Assembly: GCA_963769605.1 (NCBI GenBank)
Contig: CAVYML010000004.1
Coordinates: 62,001-126,000 of the forward strand
Direction: 5' to 3'
DNA from: Fen-1254 sp963769605
Lineage (GTDB): Bacteria > Bacteroidota > Ignavibacteria > UBA10030
Length of the DNA stretch: 64,000 nucleotides
Shown here: in pieces, positions 35,611-44,720 of the stretch
Layout of the letters: each line of letters begins with the position of its first letter
How positions within the stretch are numbered: the first letter of the stretch is position 1
Notes under the pieces: generated by a model
Told to the model about the DNA's origin: nothing
Databases searched by the model: none
Seen by the model: only the letters and a program-made list of their open reading frames with translations
Translations under genes and position numbers: made by a program

Positions 35611-38600
35611 ATGACGATGAGGACAGTTTGTTTTCGTGCCAAATATTTTTCAATCATATTGGTAATGTCGTTATTGTGGGTTCAATCACTTTTTGCTGCT
35701 GGAACCGGTACTATCAAAGTAAAGATCTTAGACACATTAACAGGTGATCCTCTTGTTGGAGTAAACGTTGTAGTTGCAGGTACAAATTATGGTTCTGCTT
35801 CCAATCTCGAAGGTAAAGTCACCATCCATGATGTGCCAAGCGGTGAAAAAACTTTAAAGATTTCATACATCGGATATTATACGATCATAGAGCAGGTGGT
35901 TGTTCCCGACGGCGGTATTGTCCAGAAGGAATTCCGGCTGACCCACCAGCCGAAATATGAAGGTGAAGCTGTTATTACAATTATCGACAAAGCACCGCCT
36001 GGCGCAATTAACCAACAGCTTCAATCTGTTAATGTCACCAATGTGGTTTCTCACGAAAAAATGCAGGAGATGCCGGATGCAACTATAGCGGAATCGATAG
36101 GAATGCTTCCCGGAGTTTCATTGAACAGGCAGAACGGTGAAGCCAATCAAGTTATCATTCGCGGAATGTCTCCCCAATTCAACAATGTGACCATCGAAGG
36201 AGTGCCGATGGTTTCAACGAACGGCGGACTCGCCGCCACGAATTCAAATAATGGATCGAGTAATTATTCAGATCGAAGTATTGATCTGAGCATGATAACG
36301 GACGACATGGTAAATAGTGCAGAGGTTTCAAAATCATTAATGCCGAATATGGATGCAGATGCAATCGGAGGAACTGTAAACTTGACCTTGCGAGAAGCTC
36401 AAGCAGGATTGCATTCCGACCTTAAAGTCGATGGGGGTTATAATGATTTGGCAGCAAATTGGAAGAACTATAAGGCAGCGGGGAGTATAAGCGATAGGTT
36501 CTTTAATGATGCGCTTGGCGTACGTGTGCAATTAAACGCTGAGGATAAATCGCTTCCATCGCAGCAATTTAATGCAGGTTACAGAGGTGTAACGCCTAAC
36601 TCTGCTTCGAATCCTCTTGTAATAAACGGTGTGACGTACAGCCTTATTCAATGGACCACGAGTGCAAGGTTGACACAGGATAATTTGGACCGTAAACGAT
36701 ATGGCGGAAGTGTTGTGTTAGATTATGAATCGGATTTTGTTGACCTTAAATTCTTTAATATCTACAATGAGAAAAAAGATCATGAATCAAAGTGGGATTA
36801 TACCACATCTTTTGATCAAGCCACATTGCCCAACAATTATGGTGAGTTTAGCGGTCTTTGTACTATTCAAGACTTTACAACAGAAGAAAGAACACATTCG
36901 CTGCAGGCTAAGTTTAAATTTGCAGGCACGGAATTAGATGCTTCGTATGCTTATACGAAATCCGATTACAGTAACCCGGTTTACGGATTTTCGTTTTTGC
37001 AAAATAACACAGGTGATCCATACGGAAGCAATGAAAATGCGTATGCGCAGCCCTCAACATTAATGGCTGTTTCTTACCCTCTTCTTAATAAGAATAATTG
37101 GTATATGCCGTATATAGATTATGCGCATAATTTTTTCAATGATAATACAAATGATGTAAAGGTCGATTATCATATTCCATTTAATGTATCCGATGATTTC
37201 TCGGGAAAAATATCCATCGGCGGTAAGTACCATGAATTTGCCCGTGTTACAAATGGTTTCAGTGAATACTTTAATATGCAGTGGAACGGTGCTGTAGGGA
37301 GCAAGATATTAAATTTTTTATCGTTCCTGCAAGCATATTATCCTAACCCATGGGATAGAGAATTCGACCTCAATCAGGGAGTTTCCGCTTTGAATTTTAC
37401 ACAGGCCGGTTATATAGCCCCCTCATTCCTCAAGGGTGCATATCAATTGCCTTCATGGAATTACGATCAGAATTTGCTGTATAACATTGGACAAAATTGG
37501 CAAGCATTTGAACCGTCCGGCCAATGGTGGGTAGACGGACCTCAGAGCTACAATTCCGATATATATACTAAAGAAGAATTAGGCGCCAGCTATATAATGG
37601 GAGAATTTAATATAGGCTCAAATTTATCTTTGGTTGGTGGTGTCCGATGGGAACAGGTAAAAGGCCATTACAGTGCATGGCAGATTACAACGAATAACAG
37701 CAACCAAAATGGTCTCGGGTCAGGGCAACCGAATTGGGTAACAGTTGATGCTATTCATGTAAATCTTTTCCCTTCAATAAATCTTAAATACAAAGCAACC
37801 GATGCTGTTCAGCTCTTCGGCGCTTATTATGTCAGTGCATCCCGTCCGAATTTCTCAGATCTTGCCCCGTTGATAGATTATCCGGCAACCGGCAATACCA
37901 TCAATGCAGCAAGTAATCCGTATTTAGCACCGGCTCTTGCATATAACTATGATATCGGAGGATCTGTCTTTAGTAATGATGTCGGGTTGTTCTCAGCAGA
38001 TTTCTACTATAAAAAGCTTACAGGTCTCCCTTATAGTATGCCGGACTTTGAACCGTCGGGGACTATATCTGGAGCGCCTGCGAGTTTAATTGCTGACCTG
38101 CCTCCGGTGAATTATTTTATGAATGACATTGGAACGATGACCTGTAGTATTCCTATAAATAATCCTGAAAATGCGTTTGCAAGAGGAATAGAATTATCAT
38201 GGCAAACACACTTTTGGTATTTGCCGGGACTCTTAAGCGGATTAGTACTTGACCTGAATGTTGCATTCATGAGTTCTAATACGCTTTATCCATATTTTAA
38301 AATGACCCCACAGGATACGCTCAATCACCACGTTTGGCCACATGTCTTTTATCCTGCCTATCATACAAGATCAGGTTCCTTGCTGAATATGCCGACTTCA
38401 ACATTTAATGCAATAGTTGGCTGGGATTATTTAGGATTTAGTTCAAGGGTATCGTTCAAATATCAGGGAAAGACACTTGTAAGTCTGGATCCGATATATT
38501 CTGTAGGCGATACTTATTACGATGGCGAATCCTTGGTCGATATTATGCTTAAGCAAAAACTGAACGATCATTTAGCAGTATTTGCCAATTTCATCAATAT

Positions 38601-38709
38601 AGGTTCACATATAGATTCCTATGATATGAACACTCTTGCGGGATCTATGCCTGTTAGTCAGCAGTTGTACGGATTTAGCATGCAGTTCGGAGCCAGCTAC
38701 ATTTTTTGA
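35611..38709 (+). CDS. TonB-dependent receptor (carboxypeptidase-regulatory-domain type)
   Basis: ATG 35611 has AGGGA about eight bases upstream and begins a signal peptide (FSIILVMSLLWVQSLFA). A carboxypeptidase-regulatory-like domain covers ~25-110 (TIKVKILDTLTGDPLVGVNVVVAGTNYG). The plug (~135-260) includes MPDATIAESIGMLPGVSLNRQ and EANQVIIRGMSPQFNNVTIEGVPM. A 700-residue barrel follows, ending GASYIF. It lacks an STN domain, so it is not a sigma/anti-sigma transducer; it should import a large ligand, perhaps an oligosaccharide, with TonB energy. No SusD gene follows, which differs from typical SusCD loci. The glycosidase and esterase genes upstream suggest the ligand class. Confidence 0.9.
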   Translation: MTMRTVCFRAKYFSIILVMSLLWVQSLFAAGTGTIKVKILDTLTGDPLVGVNVVVAGTNYGSASNLEGKVTIHDVPSGEKTLKISYIGYYTIIEQVVVPDGGIVQKEFRLTHQPKYEGEAVITIIDKAPPGAINQQLQSVNVTNVVSHEKMQEMPDATIAESIGMLPGVSLNRQNGEANQVIIRGMSPQFNNVTIEGVPMVSTNGGLAATNSNNGSSNYSDRSIDLSMITDDMVNSAEVSKSLMPNMDADAIGGTVNLTLREAQAGLHSDLKVDGGYNDLAANWKNYKAAGSISDRFFNDALGVRVQLNAEDKSLPSQQFNAGYRGVTPNSASNPLVINGVTYSLIQWTTSARLTQDNLDRKRYGGSVVLDYESDFVDLKFFNIYNEKKDHESKWDYTTSFDQATLPNNYGEFSGLCTIQDFTTEERTHSLQAKFKFAGTELDASYAYTKSDYSNPVYGFSFLQNNTGDPYGSNENAYAQPSTLMAVSYPLLNKNNWYMPYIDYAHNFFNDNTNDVKVDYHIPFNVSDDFSGKISIGGKYHEFARVTNGFSEYFNMQWNGAVGSKILNFLSFLQAYYPNPWDREFDLNQGVSALNFTQAGYIAPSFLKGAYQLPSWNYDQNLLYNIGQNWQAFEPSGQWWVDGPQSYNSDIYTKEELGASYIMGEFNIGSNLSLVGGVRWEQVKGHYSAWQITTNNSNQNGLGSGQPNWVTVDAIHVNLFPSINLKYKATDAVQLFGAYYVSASRPNFSDLAPLIDYPATGNTINAASNPYLAPALAYNYDIGGSVFSNDVGLFSADFYYKKLTGLPYSMPDFEPSGTISGAPASLIADLPPVNYFMNDIGTMTCSIPINNPENAFARGIELSWQTHFWYLPGLLSGLVLDLNVAFMSSNTLYPYFKMTPQDTLNHHVWPHVFYPAYHTRSGSLLNMPTSTFNAIVGWDYLGFSSRVSFKYQGKTLVSLDPIYSVGDTYYDGESLVDIMLKQKLNDHLAVFANFINIGSHIDSYDMNTLAGSMPVSQQLYGFSMQFGASYIF

Positions 38710-38936
38710 AGAGGAACTTCTCAATATGCTGGAACAAAGGAATTGAATAAAAGGAGGACAGATTATTTTTGAGACATTTATCAATTGAAAAATAGAGAAT
38801 AGTTTTGTATCATTGAATAGCAAAAGCGGCGAAAATGTTCTCTTTATTTTTTCTCGAATATGCATTATCACTTTCAAGGCACATAAGTTAGCGAACGAAG
38901 CGATTCAACATTTTAATATTTTTTATATTTCGAAGA

Positions 38937-38968
38937 GAGAGTGAATGGTTCGAGACCATCCGCACTCA
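38937..38968 (+). other. tRNA acceptor/T-arm minihelix-like remnant
   Basis: GAGAGTG, then AATGG-TTCGAGA-CCATC, then CGCACTCA reads as a tRNA acceptor stem joined directly to a T-arm, with no D- or anticodon arm: six of seven acceptor pairs and four of five T-stem pairs form. It lies six bases before tRNA-Leu and does not match that tRNA's own 3' end. It may be a deleted tRNA or the trace of an integration at a tRNA gene. Confidence 0.4.
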
Positions 38969-38974
38969 CAAATT

Positions 38975-39058
38975 GCCCGAATGGTGGAACTGGCAGACAC
39001 ACCATCTTGAGGGGGTGGCGCCCGAAAGGGCATGCGAGTTCAAGTCTCGCTTCGGGCA
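38975..39058 (+). tRNA. tRNA-Leu(GAG)
   Basis: Acceptor stem GCCCGAA/TTCGGGC with discriminator A; D-arm GTGG-AACTGGCAGA-CAC; anticodon stem CCATC/GGTGG around loop TTGAGGG, anticodon GAG (reads CUC/CUU); long class-II variable arm GCCCGAAAGGGC; T-arm GCGAG-TTCAAGT-CTCGC. The 3' CCA is not encoded. A terminator follows at 39073-39098. Confidence 0.95.
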
Positions 39059-39072
39059 CGACTGAAAATCTC

Positions 39073-39098
39073 AAGGACGGCTTGTTGCCGTCCTTTTG
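39073..39098 (+). terminator. terminator after tRNA-Leu
   Basis: AAGGACGGC (39073-39081) and GCCGTCCTT (39087-39095) form a 9-bp stem with a TTGTT loop, followed by TT. It lies 15 bases after the tRNA. Confidence 0.8.
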
Positions 39099-39150
39099 TC
39101 TTTCTCTCCCGTTGCATTTAAAAACCATTCATTGTATTTTGACACATCGT

Positions 39151-39423
39151 ATGGATGCGCACGTTCAGATTATTGTCCATGGCATGGTGCAGGGAGTCGG
39201 ATTCCGCTTTTTTGTTTTGCGGGAAGCTCGTCTGTTGAATATAAATGGCTATGTAAAGAATGTTCCCACCGGAGAGGTCATAATAGAAGCGGAGGGAGAC
39301 AGGGGCATGCTGGAAGATTTGATAAAAAAAGTCAAAGTTGGTCCCCGCTTTGCAGATGTTGAAGATCTAAATATAGAATGGAAAAAGGTTCAAGGCATTT
39401 TTAAATCTTTCGAAGTACGATGA
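39151..39423 (+). CDS. acyP: acylphosphatase
   Basis: The start is ATG 39151; the longer open frame runs through the tRNA gene. The 90-residue product is of normal acylphosphatase size with the two catalytic residues: Arg19 in VQGVGFRFF and Asn37 in INGYVKNVP. The rest (GEVIIEAEGDRGMLEDLI ... VGPRFADVEDL) follows the alpha/beta sandwich. It hydrolyses acyl phosphates such as acetyl phosphate or 1,3-bisphosphoglycerate. The stop overlaps the ispF start as ATGA. Confidence 0.93.
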   Translation: MDAHVQIIVHGMVQGVGFRFFVLREARLLNINGYVKNVPTGEVIIEAEGDRGMLEDLIKKVKVGPRFADVEDLNIEWKKVQGIFKSFEVR

Positions 39424-39953
39424 GTGCAATGATGAGAAAAAAACTGGCATCTTTTGTTCCGCATAACCCTCTTCCGAGAATCGGTATCGGATATGACATA
39501 CATCGCTTTACAAAGGGTAGAAAATTTATTCTGGGCGGAGTTAGAATACCGTCGAAAACCGGATTGCTGGGACATTCCGATGCGGATGTGCTTCTGCATG
39601 CGGTTTGTGATGCGCTCCTGGGAGCGGCTTCGCTCGGCGATATTGGAAAGCATTTTCCGATAAACAGCAGGAAATACAAAGGAATTTCAAGCCTCATTTT
39701 GCTCAAACATGTCGGGCTTTTAGTCTCTGAAAAAGGATATGAAGTCGGGAACATCGATGTAACCGTTATTTTACAGTCTCCCAAAATCAGCAGGTATACG
39801 GAAAGGATGCAAAAGAATATAGCGCGTGCCTTGCATCTGCCATCAGGTCAAATTTCGATTAAAGCTACAACGAATGAACATCTCGGCGCGCTTGGACGCA
39901 CGGAGGGTGCAGCGGCTTTCGCCGTTGCTCTCGTTGCTTCCCGTCCTGTATAG
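39420..39953 (+). CDS. ispF: 2-C-methyl-D-erythritol 2,4-cyclodiphosphate synthase
   Basis: The protein holds the IspF signature: RIGIGYDIHRF with the zinc-binding Asp and His, GLLGHSDADVLLHAVCDALLGA, DIGKHFP and the substrate-binding KATTNEHLGALGRTEG. It forms the cyclodiphosphate in the non-mevalonate isoprenoid pathway, so this organism probably uses the MEP route. The first ~18 residues are an extension; ATG 39429 or 39432 could also start it. It overlaps the acylphosphatase gene by four bases. Confidence 0.95.
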   Translation: MSAMMRKKLASFVPHNPLPRIGIGYDIHRFTKGRKFILGGVRIPSKTGLLGHSDADVLLHAVCDALLGAASLGDIGKHFPINSRKYKGISSLILLKHVGLLVSEKGYEVGNIDVTVILQSPKISRYTERMQKNIARALHLPSGQISIKATTNEHLGALGRTEGAAAFAVALVASRPV

Positions 39954-40098
39954 AATTCTATAAAGAAAGTCTCTCTTGCAAACAATGGTTCAGTATCTTT
40001 CTCAAGTAAATCCACATGCTTCTTATTTAACCGTTGCCTTCATCGAAAATGTTTTTCCGGCGGAAGAAAAACAATAGCATAATGGAGTGAATATTTTC

Positions 40099-40683
40099 AT
40101 GCTGGATGCGCTTCAACATATAGATACTATCCTTTTTTATTTCATTAATCATACTCTGCAGAACGGGTTCTTCGATTTTTTCATGCCGGTTTTGACCGAC
40201 TATGCCAAGCAGAAAGTGGTTCTGGGTTTTGCAATAGCGCTTGTACTCTGGATGCTCATCCGCGGAAAACCGAATATCCGGCTGGCTGCCATCCTGCTCA
40301 TCTTGACCATCGTGGTCAGCGACCAATTGAATAGTTTCGTCATTAAATCTCTCTTTGCCCGGATACGCCCGTGTCATGTCCTGCACGATGTCCATTTGCT
40401 CGTCGGATGCGGGAGCGGATATTCCTTTCCGTCGTCTCATGCAGTTAATAATTTTGCAGGAGCCATGGTACTGGCGTTTTGCATTCCTCGCTGGCGCTGG
40501 GCGTTCTTCGGGTTCGCATCGCTTATCGCATTCTCGCGCGTGTATGTCGGCGTGCACTATCCGTTCGACGTTCTGGGAGGGGCGCTCGTTGGATTGTGTT
40601 GCGCTGGATTTGTAATCACCTTGTACCTCATATACGAAAAAATCTTAGCCGCAATACGGTATAAAAAATATTCAAGAATATGA
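40099..40683 (+). CDS. PAP2-family membrane phosphatase
   Basis: The start is taken at ATG 40099, after a GGAG at 40084-40087; GTG 40087 is an alternative. The protein has about five transmembrane helices and the three phosphatase motifs: K-x6-RP (KSLFARIRP), PSSH (SFPSSHAVNNF) and SR-x5-H-x3-D (SRVYVGVHYPFD). Such enzymes dephosphorylate undecaprenyl pyrophosphate or phosphatidic-acid-type lipids at the membrane. Its stop overlaps the lnt start as ATGA, which supports an envelope role. Confidence 0.9.
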   Translation: MLDALQHIDTILFYFINHTLQNGFFDFFMPVLTDYAKQKVVLGFAIALVLWMLIRGKPNIRLAAILLILTIVVSDQLNSFVIKSLFARIRPCHVLHDVHLLVGCGSGYSFPSSHAVNNFAGAMVLAFCIPRWRWAFFGFASLIAFSRVYVGVHYPFDVLGGALVGLCCAGFVITLYLIYEKILAAIRYKKYSRI

Positions 40684-42359
40684 TCACATTTATTAAACGA
40701 ATATTCACAAAAGATGCCGGATGGAGATGCGTCCTCTCCGGAAGTGCGGGAATCCTCCTTGGCGCTTCGTTTCCTCCGTCGCCTCTTTCATCTCTCGCGT
40801 ATATCGCGTTTATTCCGCTCTTTTGGATGATTGATGAAAATAAAAAAAATGATTCCATCATGCGGCAATTGTATCTGTTTCTATTTGTGTTTCATGTGTC
40901 CACTCTGTATTGGGCAGGTGGTTTCATACCTGCCAAAGATGTCTGGATGATGGCAGCAGGCGCTGCGCTTTTATTAATCCATCCATTTTTTTATTTGCCG
41001 TTCCTCTGGTTATCCCTCTATGTCAGAAAAAATCTCGGCCGTATCGCTGGTTTTATTTCGTTTGCACTTCTCTGGATTACGTTCGATTACTTGCATTCTT
41101 TGTCTGAATATTCGTTTCCCTGGTTGAGCCTCGGAAACAGCCAGTCATACGATGCCAATCGCATCCAGATAGCAGAATATACATCGGTCTATGGATTGTC
41201 TTTCATTATTTTTACATGCAATATTCTTGCATATGAAATAACCCGAAATATTGCTTTCCGGAGATGGCTGTGGAATTCTGCAAAACTTCATACGACGATC
41301 GGATGCCTGCTGCTCGTTTATATTCTTCCTTCTGCGTATGGAATCATTACCATAAAAAAATTGCATCCCTCAAGCGCCGGCACAACCGGAGCATTGAACA
41401 TCGGTGTCATTCAGCCGAATGTCGATCCCTGGGAAAAATGGGGATTAGATCCGAGCGATAGAATTCAATCGTATTTTCAGCAAATGTCGCTGCATATTAC
41501 GGAAACAAAAAAGCTGGCTAAGTTCAAACCGGATTTGATCCTCTGGTCGGAAACGGCAATTCCTTTTTATATTTTTATGCCGCGTTATGGAGACCTTTTG
41601 CATTATATGCAGACACAGATCGATTCGGCAGGAGTGCCGGTCTTGACCGGTGTTCCAACGGTAAAATATTTCGACTCGTCGGATGCTCCTGCTGCAGCCG
41701 AACGGATTGGAAATTCCGATCTATATGTCGAAGCATATAATTCCGTGACAATGTTTTTGCCGAAATCCCGTCCTGGGCCGATCTATCGGAAAATAGTTCT
41801 CGTCCCCTTTGCAGAACGTATCCCGTATGCGGATGAATTCAAGTTTCTTATTAAGCCGCTGCGCTGGAATGTGGGAATATCGGGATGGGGAAAGGGAACC
41901 GATACGATTATATATACGCTTCGATGCAAAGATACGACACAGGTCAGATTTGCAGGCATCATCTGCTATGAGTCGATATATCCGAATTTCGTACGCGCTT
42001 TTGTTGACCGCGGCGCGGAATTCCTCGTTATTGTCACGAACAACAGCTGGTGGGGAAGAACATCCGGAGCTTACCAGCATGCGGCATTTGCATCATTACG
42101 GGCAGTGGAGACGCGCCGCTGGGTCGTTCAGGCTGCAAATGGGGGCATTTCGGAACTCGTCGATCTGTGCGGGATCGTTCAGTCGAAAACAAAGCTGTAT
42201 TCCAGAACGAGTGTTCTTATGCAGCTTCATCCGGAATCGGTAAGGACTTTTTATGTAAACTACGGTGATGTGTTCGCGCAGATGTGTTCAGTTACTGCAC
42301 TTATTGTTGTCGGTGTTGCTGCCGGTCAGCATGTACGGAGGAAAAGAGACAAACGATGA
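40680..42359 (+). CDS. lnt: apolipoprotein N-acyltransferase
   Basis: Residues 1-230 form a bundle of about seven to eight membrane helices. The nitrilase-type domain that follows has the Glu-Lys-Cys triad of Lnt: Glu291 in LILWSETAIPF, Lys371 in YRKIVLVPFAER and Cys429 in AGIICYESIYP, then VTNNSWWG and the C-terminal helix. It adds the third acyl chain to lipoproteins at the inner membrane. It overlaps its neighbours on both sides by four bases. The lipoproteins in the 0-8 kb cluster would be among its clients. Confidence 0.93.
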   Translation: MITFIKRIFTKDAGWRCVLSGSAGILLGASFPPSPLSSLAYIAFIPLFWMIDENKKNDSIMRQLYLFLFVFHVSTLYWAGGFIPAKDVWMMAAGAALLLIHPFFYLPFLWLSLYVRKNLGRIAGFISFALLWITFDYLHSLSEYSFPWLSLGNSQSYDANRIQIAEYTSVYGLSFIIFTCNILAYEITRNIAFRRWLWNSAKLHTTIGCLLLVYILPSAYGIITIKKLHPSSAGTTGALNIGVIQPNVDPWEKWGLDPSDRIQSYFQQMSLHITETKKLAKFKPDLILWSETAIPFYIFMPRYGDLLHYMQTQIDSAGVPVLTGVPTVKYFDSSDAPAAAERIGNSDLYVEAYNSVTMFLPKSRPGPIYRKIVLVPFAERIPYADEFKFLIKPLRWNVGISGWGKGTDTIIYTLRCKDTTQVRFAGIICYESIYPNFVRAFVDRGAEFLVIVTNNSWWGRTSGAYQHAAFASLRAVETRRWVVQAANGGISELVDLCGIVQSKTKLYSRTSVLMQLHPESVRTFYVNYGDVFAQMCSVTALIVVGVAAGQHVRRKRDKR

Positions 42360-43390
42360 AACGAATCGATTTAAGAAGCGATACGGTGACCAAACCGTCG
42401 ATGGAAATGCGAGCTGCGATGGCAGCCGCAGAAGTAGGAGACGATGTTTACGGAGAAGATCCGACGGTTCTTTTGCTTCAAAATAAAGTTGCAGAACTTC
42501 TCGGAAAAGAATCCGCATTGTTTACGCCAACGGGTGTTATGGCAAATCAGCTTGCGCTCAAGTCGCAAACCGAACCCGGAAACGAAGTGATCGTCGAGGA
42601 AGAATCGCATATCTTTAACTTCGAAACCGGAGCACCGGCATTTCTTTCACAGGTCATGATGCGCCCGGTTAAAGGTGAACTCGGCATATTAAAAGCGTCG
42701 CAAGTCGTGCCGGCTATTCGCGGTCCCGTCTATTATAATCCGGTCACAACGCTCCTCTGCCTTGAAAATACGCACAATAAAGCCGGCGGAACCATCTATC
42801 CTCTCGAAGAAATTCGTGCTCTGCGGGAATCGATGCAGGGAAGAAACATCCGGATGCATCTGGACGGCGCAAGACTGTGGAACGCATCCGCAGAAACGGG
42901 AATCTCTCCAAGAGAATATGCCGGGTATTTTGACACGGTAAGCGTTTGTTTTTCCAAAGGATTGGGTGCGCCGATCGGCTCAATGCTTGCTGGTACGCAT
43001 CAAACGATAGAACGCGCGCGTAAATTCAGAAAAATATTCGGAGGCGGAATGCGGCAGGTCGGCATTCTCGCAGCGGCCGCCGTCTTCGCACTCGAACATA
43101 ATAGAGAGAGACTAAAAGAGGATCATGAAAAGATTAAAATTCTTGCAAAAGAATTATCTTCGATCGAAGGCTTTTTTATAAATCAGGCTGCAGTGCAGAC
43201 GAATATTCTGGCAATTGATATAAGCGGCCGCAAAGAGACCGCATCCGAATTGATCGGGAAACTGGCAAAGGAGGGTGTTTTGCTTTCATCGATGAGCGAA
43301 ACAACTATGAGAGCTGTAGCGCATCTCGATGTGAGTCAAAACGATATTCAGCAGGCGTCTAAAATCATACAACGAATCATGGAACAATAA
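42356..43390 (+). CDS. ltaE: low-specificity L-threonine aldolase
   Basis: The start is ATG 42356, which overlaps the lnt stop (ATGA). The opening MKRIDLRSDTVTKPS and AEVGDDVYGEDPTV are typical of threonine aldolases. The PLP lysine is in SVCFSKGLGAPIGSMLAG, with HLDGARLWNA before it. The enzyme cleaves L-threonine or allo-threonine to glycine and acetaldehyde. It is 344 residues, the usual length. The LOG-family gene begins 12 bases later. Confidence 0.93.
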   Translation: MKRIDLRSDTVTKPSMEMRAAMAAAEVGDDVYGEDPTVLLLQNKVAELLGKESALFTPTGVMANQLALKSQTEPGNEVIVEEESHIFNFETGAPAFLSQVMMRPVKGELGILKASQVVPAIRGPVYYNPVTTLLCLENTHNKAGGTIYPLEEIRALRESMQGRNIRMHLDGARLWNASAETGISPREYAGYFDTVSVCFSKGLGAPIGSMLAGTHQTIERARKFRKIFGGGMRQVGILAAAAVFALEHNRERLKEDHEKIKILAKELSSIEGFFINQAAVQTNILAIDISGRKETASELIGKLAKEGVLLSSMSETTMRAVAHLDVSQNDIQQASKIIQRIMEQ

Positions 43391-43402
43391 CGGAGAAAAA
43401 TT

Positions 43403-44125
43403 ATGGCGAATGACAAGGAAAATTTACGCTCCGGATATGACGAAGTGCAGGATATTCATCTGCAGGAGCTGCTGGACGCGCAGCAGGATGTTTGGCGGGT
43501 TTTTCGCATTATGTCGGAATTTGTAGATGGTTTTACAATGATGTCGAAGCAAAAAAATCTTGTTTCGATTTTCGGTTCTGCTCGGGTTCAGCCGGGCTCC
43601 CGATATTATGAATTGACGGTTCGCGTGGCGAAGGAACTCGTCAAGAGGGGATTCAATGTGCTGACCGGTGCCGGACCGGGCATCATGGAAGCTGGCAATA
43701 AAGGAACTCAGGAGGCAAAAGGAAATTCCGCCGGTGTCGGCATAGAACTTCCGCATGAACAGAACACAAATCCGTACATCGATAAGGGACGGCTGGTTAT
43801 GTTCCGGCATTTTTTTGTGCGTAAAGTAATGTTTGTCAAATATGCACATGGGTTTGTCGTCATGCCGGGAGGATTCGGGACACTCGATGAATTGTTCGAA
43901 GCTATAACTTTGGTCCAGACGAAAAAGACTGCCGTTTTTCCAATCGTACTCCTCGGAACGGATTACTGGAAAGGACTTCTTAATTGGATGAAAACAAGGC
44001 TGATCCAGGATGAAATGATTTCCGCGGAGGATCTCGACCTTTTTTATTTGACCGATGATCCCGTGCAGGCGGCCGAATATATTGCAGAATTTTATAAAAA
44101 AGAGCGTGTTTTAAAGAACTTCTGA
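43403..44125 (+). CDS. LOG-family (TIGR00730-type) Rossmann-fold protein
   Basis: The conserved motif PGGFGTLDELFEA is present, with IFGSARVQPGSRYYELT and VLTGAGPGIMEAGNKG before it. These define the LOG / 'lysine decarboxylase-like' family; characterised members are nucleoside-5'-monophosphate phosphoribohydrolases. The 240 residues and the N-terminal helix extension fit the longer subgroup. GGAG lies just upstream of ATG 43403. A terminator-like hairpin lies after it, in the leader of rimP. Confidence 0.88.
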   Translation: MANDKENLRSGYDEVQDIHLQELLDAQQDVWRVFRIMSEFVDGFTMMSKQKNLVSIFGSARVQPGSRYYELTVRVAKELVKRGFNVLTGAGPGIMEAGNKGTQEAKGNSAGVGIELPHEQNTNPYIDKGRLVMFRHFFVRKVMFVKYAHGFVVMPGGFGTLDELFEAITLVQTKKTAVFPIVLLGTDYWKGLLNWMKTRLIQDEMISAEDLDLFYLTDDPVQAAEYIAEFYKKERVLKNF

Positions 44126-44147
44126 AAACAAAAAGAGTATATTGCCC

Positions 44148-44176
44148 TTGCATATTGAATAGCCAATGACTATATT
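44148..44176 (+). promoter_or_regulatory. candidate promoter of rimP-nusA operon
   Basis: TTGCAT (44148-44153) and TATATT (44171-44176) are 17 bases apart. Transcription would begin near 44183 and give a leader of ~49 bases that contains the hairpin at 44193-44222. Confidence 0.5.
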
Positions 44177-44192
44177 AAAATGTTGTTAGTTG

Positions 44193-44222
44193 ATAGCCCG
44201 AGGTTTACGGGCTATTTTTTTT
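44193..44222 (+). terminator. terminator hairpin in rimP leader (possible attenuator)
   Basis: ATAGCCCG (44193-44200) and CGGGCTAT (44208-44215) form an 8-bp stem with a seven-base loop, followed by eight T (44215-44222). The T-run is directly followed by the GGAG Shine-Dalgarno of rimP. It may end the LOG-gene transcript, or attenuate the rimP operon. Confidence 0.7.
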
Positions 44223-44231
44223 GGAGAATAT

Positions 44232-44687
44232 TTGTACGGTTTAGAAGAAACATTAAAAGAACTTGCAATTCCGTTGGCAGAAGCAGGGAATATCTTTCTC
44301 GTTGGAATAGCAATACGGCAAGGGCAAAAGCGAAAGATCGTACAAATTTTCGCCGATACGGATTCCGGCATTACAATAAAAGAATGTGCGGAATTCAGCA
44401 GAGCGCTCGAGAGCCTCATTGAAGAACGGAATTTGATCGCCGATGCTTATGAATTGGAGGTATCTTCTCCGGGACTAGAGCGGCCTTTGGTCTTACTGCG
44501 GCAATACCGGAGACATATCGGACGGCCGTTGAAAGTCCGCTATACCGCCGGTGAAGAAATGAAAAGTGCCGAAGGCAAGTTGGAGGCGGTTACCGAAAAA
44601 GAGATCGTCCTTCTCTCCGGAAAGAGCGATCGTGTGACCGTGGAATTTGAAAAGATTGTTGAAGCAATCGTACAACTGCCGTGGTAA
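44232..44687 (+). CDS. rimP: ribosome maturation factor RimP
   Basis: The start is placed at TTG 44232, five bases after GGAG (44223-44226); the longer frame would read through the terminator hairpin. The 151-residue product contains the RimP landmarks: GITIKECAEFSRALESLIEE and LEVSSPGLERPL, followed by the SH3-like C-terminal domain. It helps 30S subunit assembly. It starts the operon with nusA and infB, as in most bacteria. Confidence 0.92.
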   Translation: MYGLEETLKELAIPLAEAGNIFLVGIAIRQGQKRKIVQIFADTDSGITIKECAEFSRALESLIEERNLIADAYELEVSSPGLERPLVLLRQYRRHIGRPLKVRYTAGEEMKSAEGKLEAVTEKEIVLLSGKSDRVTVEFEKIVEAIVQLPW

Positions 44688-44720
44688 AATCCATGCGCAG
44701 CGAAAATGTTTGGAGAAAAA

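Noticed and set aside
28467..38709. A standard SusC/SusD polysaccharide utilisation locus
   Set aside because: No SusD-like lipoprotein follows either TonB receptor in the window.
38941..39423. 160-codon frame running through tRNA-Leu into the acylphosphatase
   Set aside because: The first 70 codons lie over the tRNA gene and its terminator; the acylphosphatase fold begins at ATG 39151.
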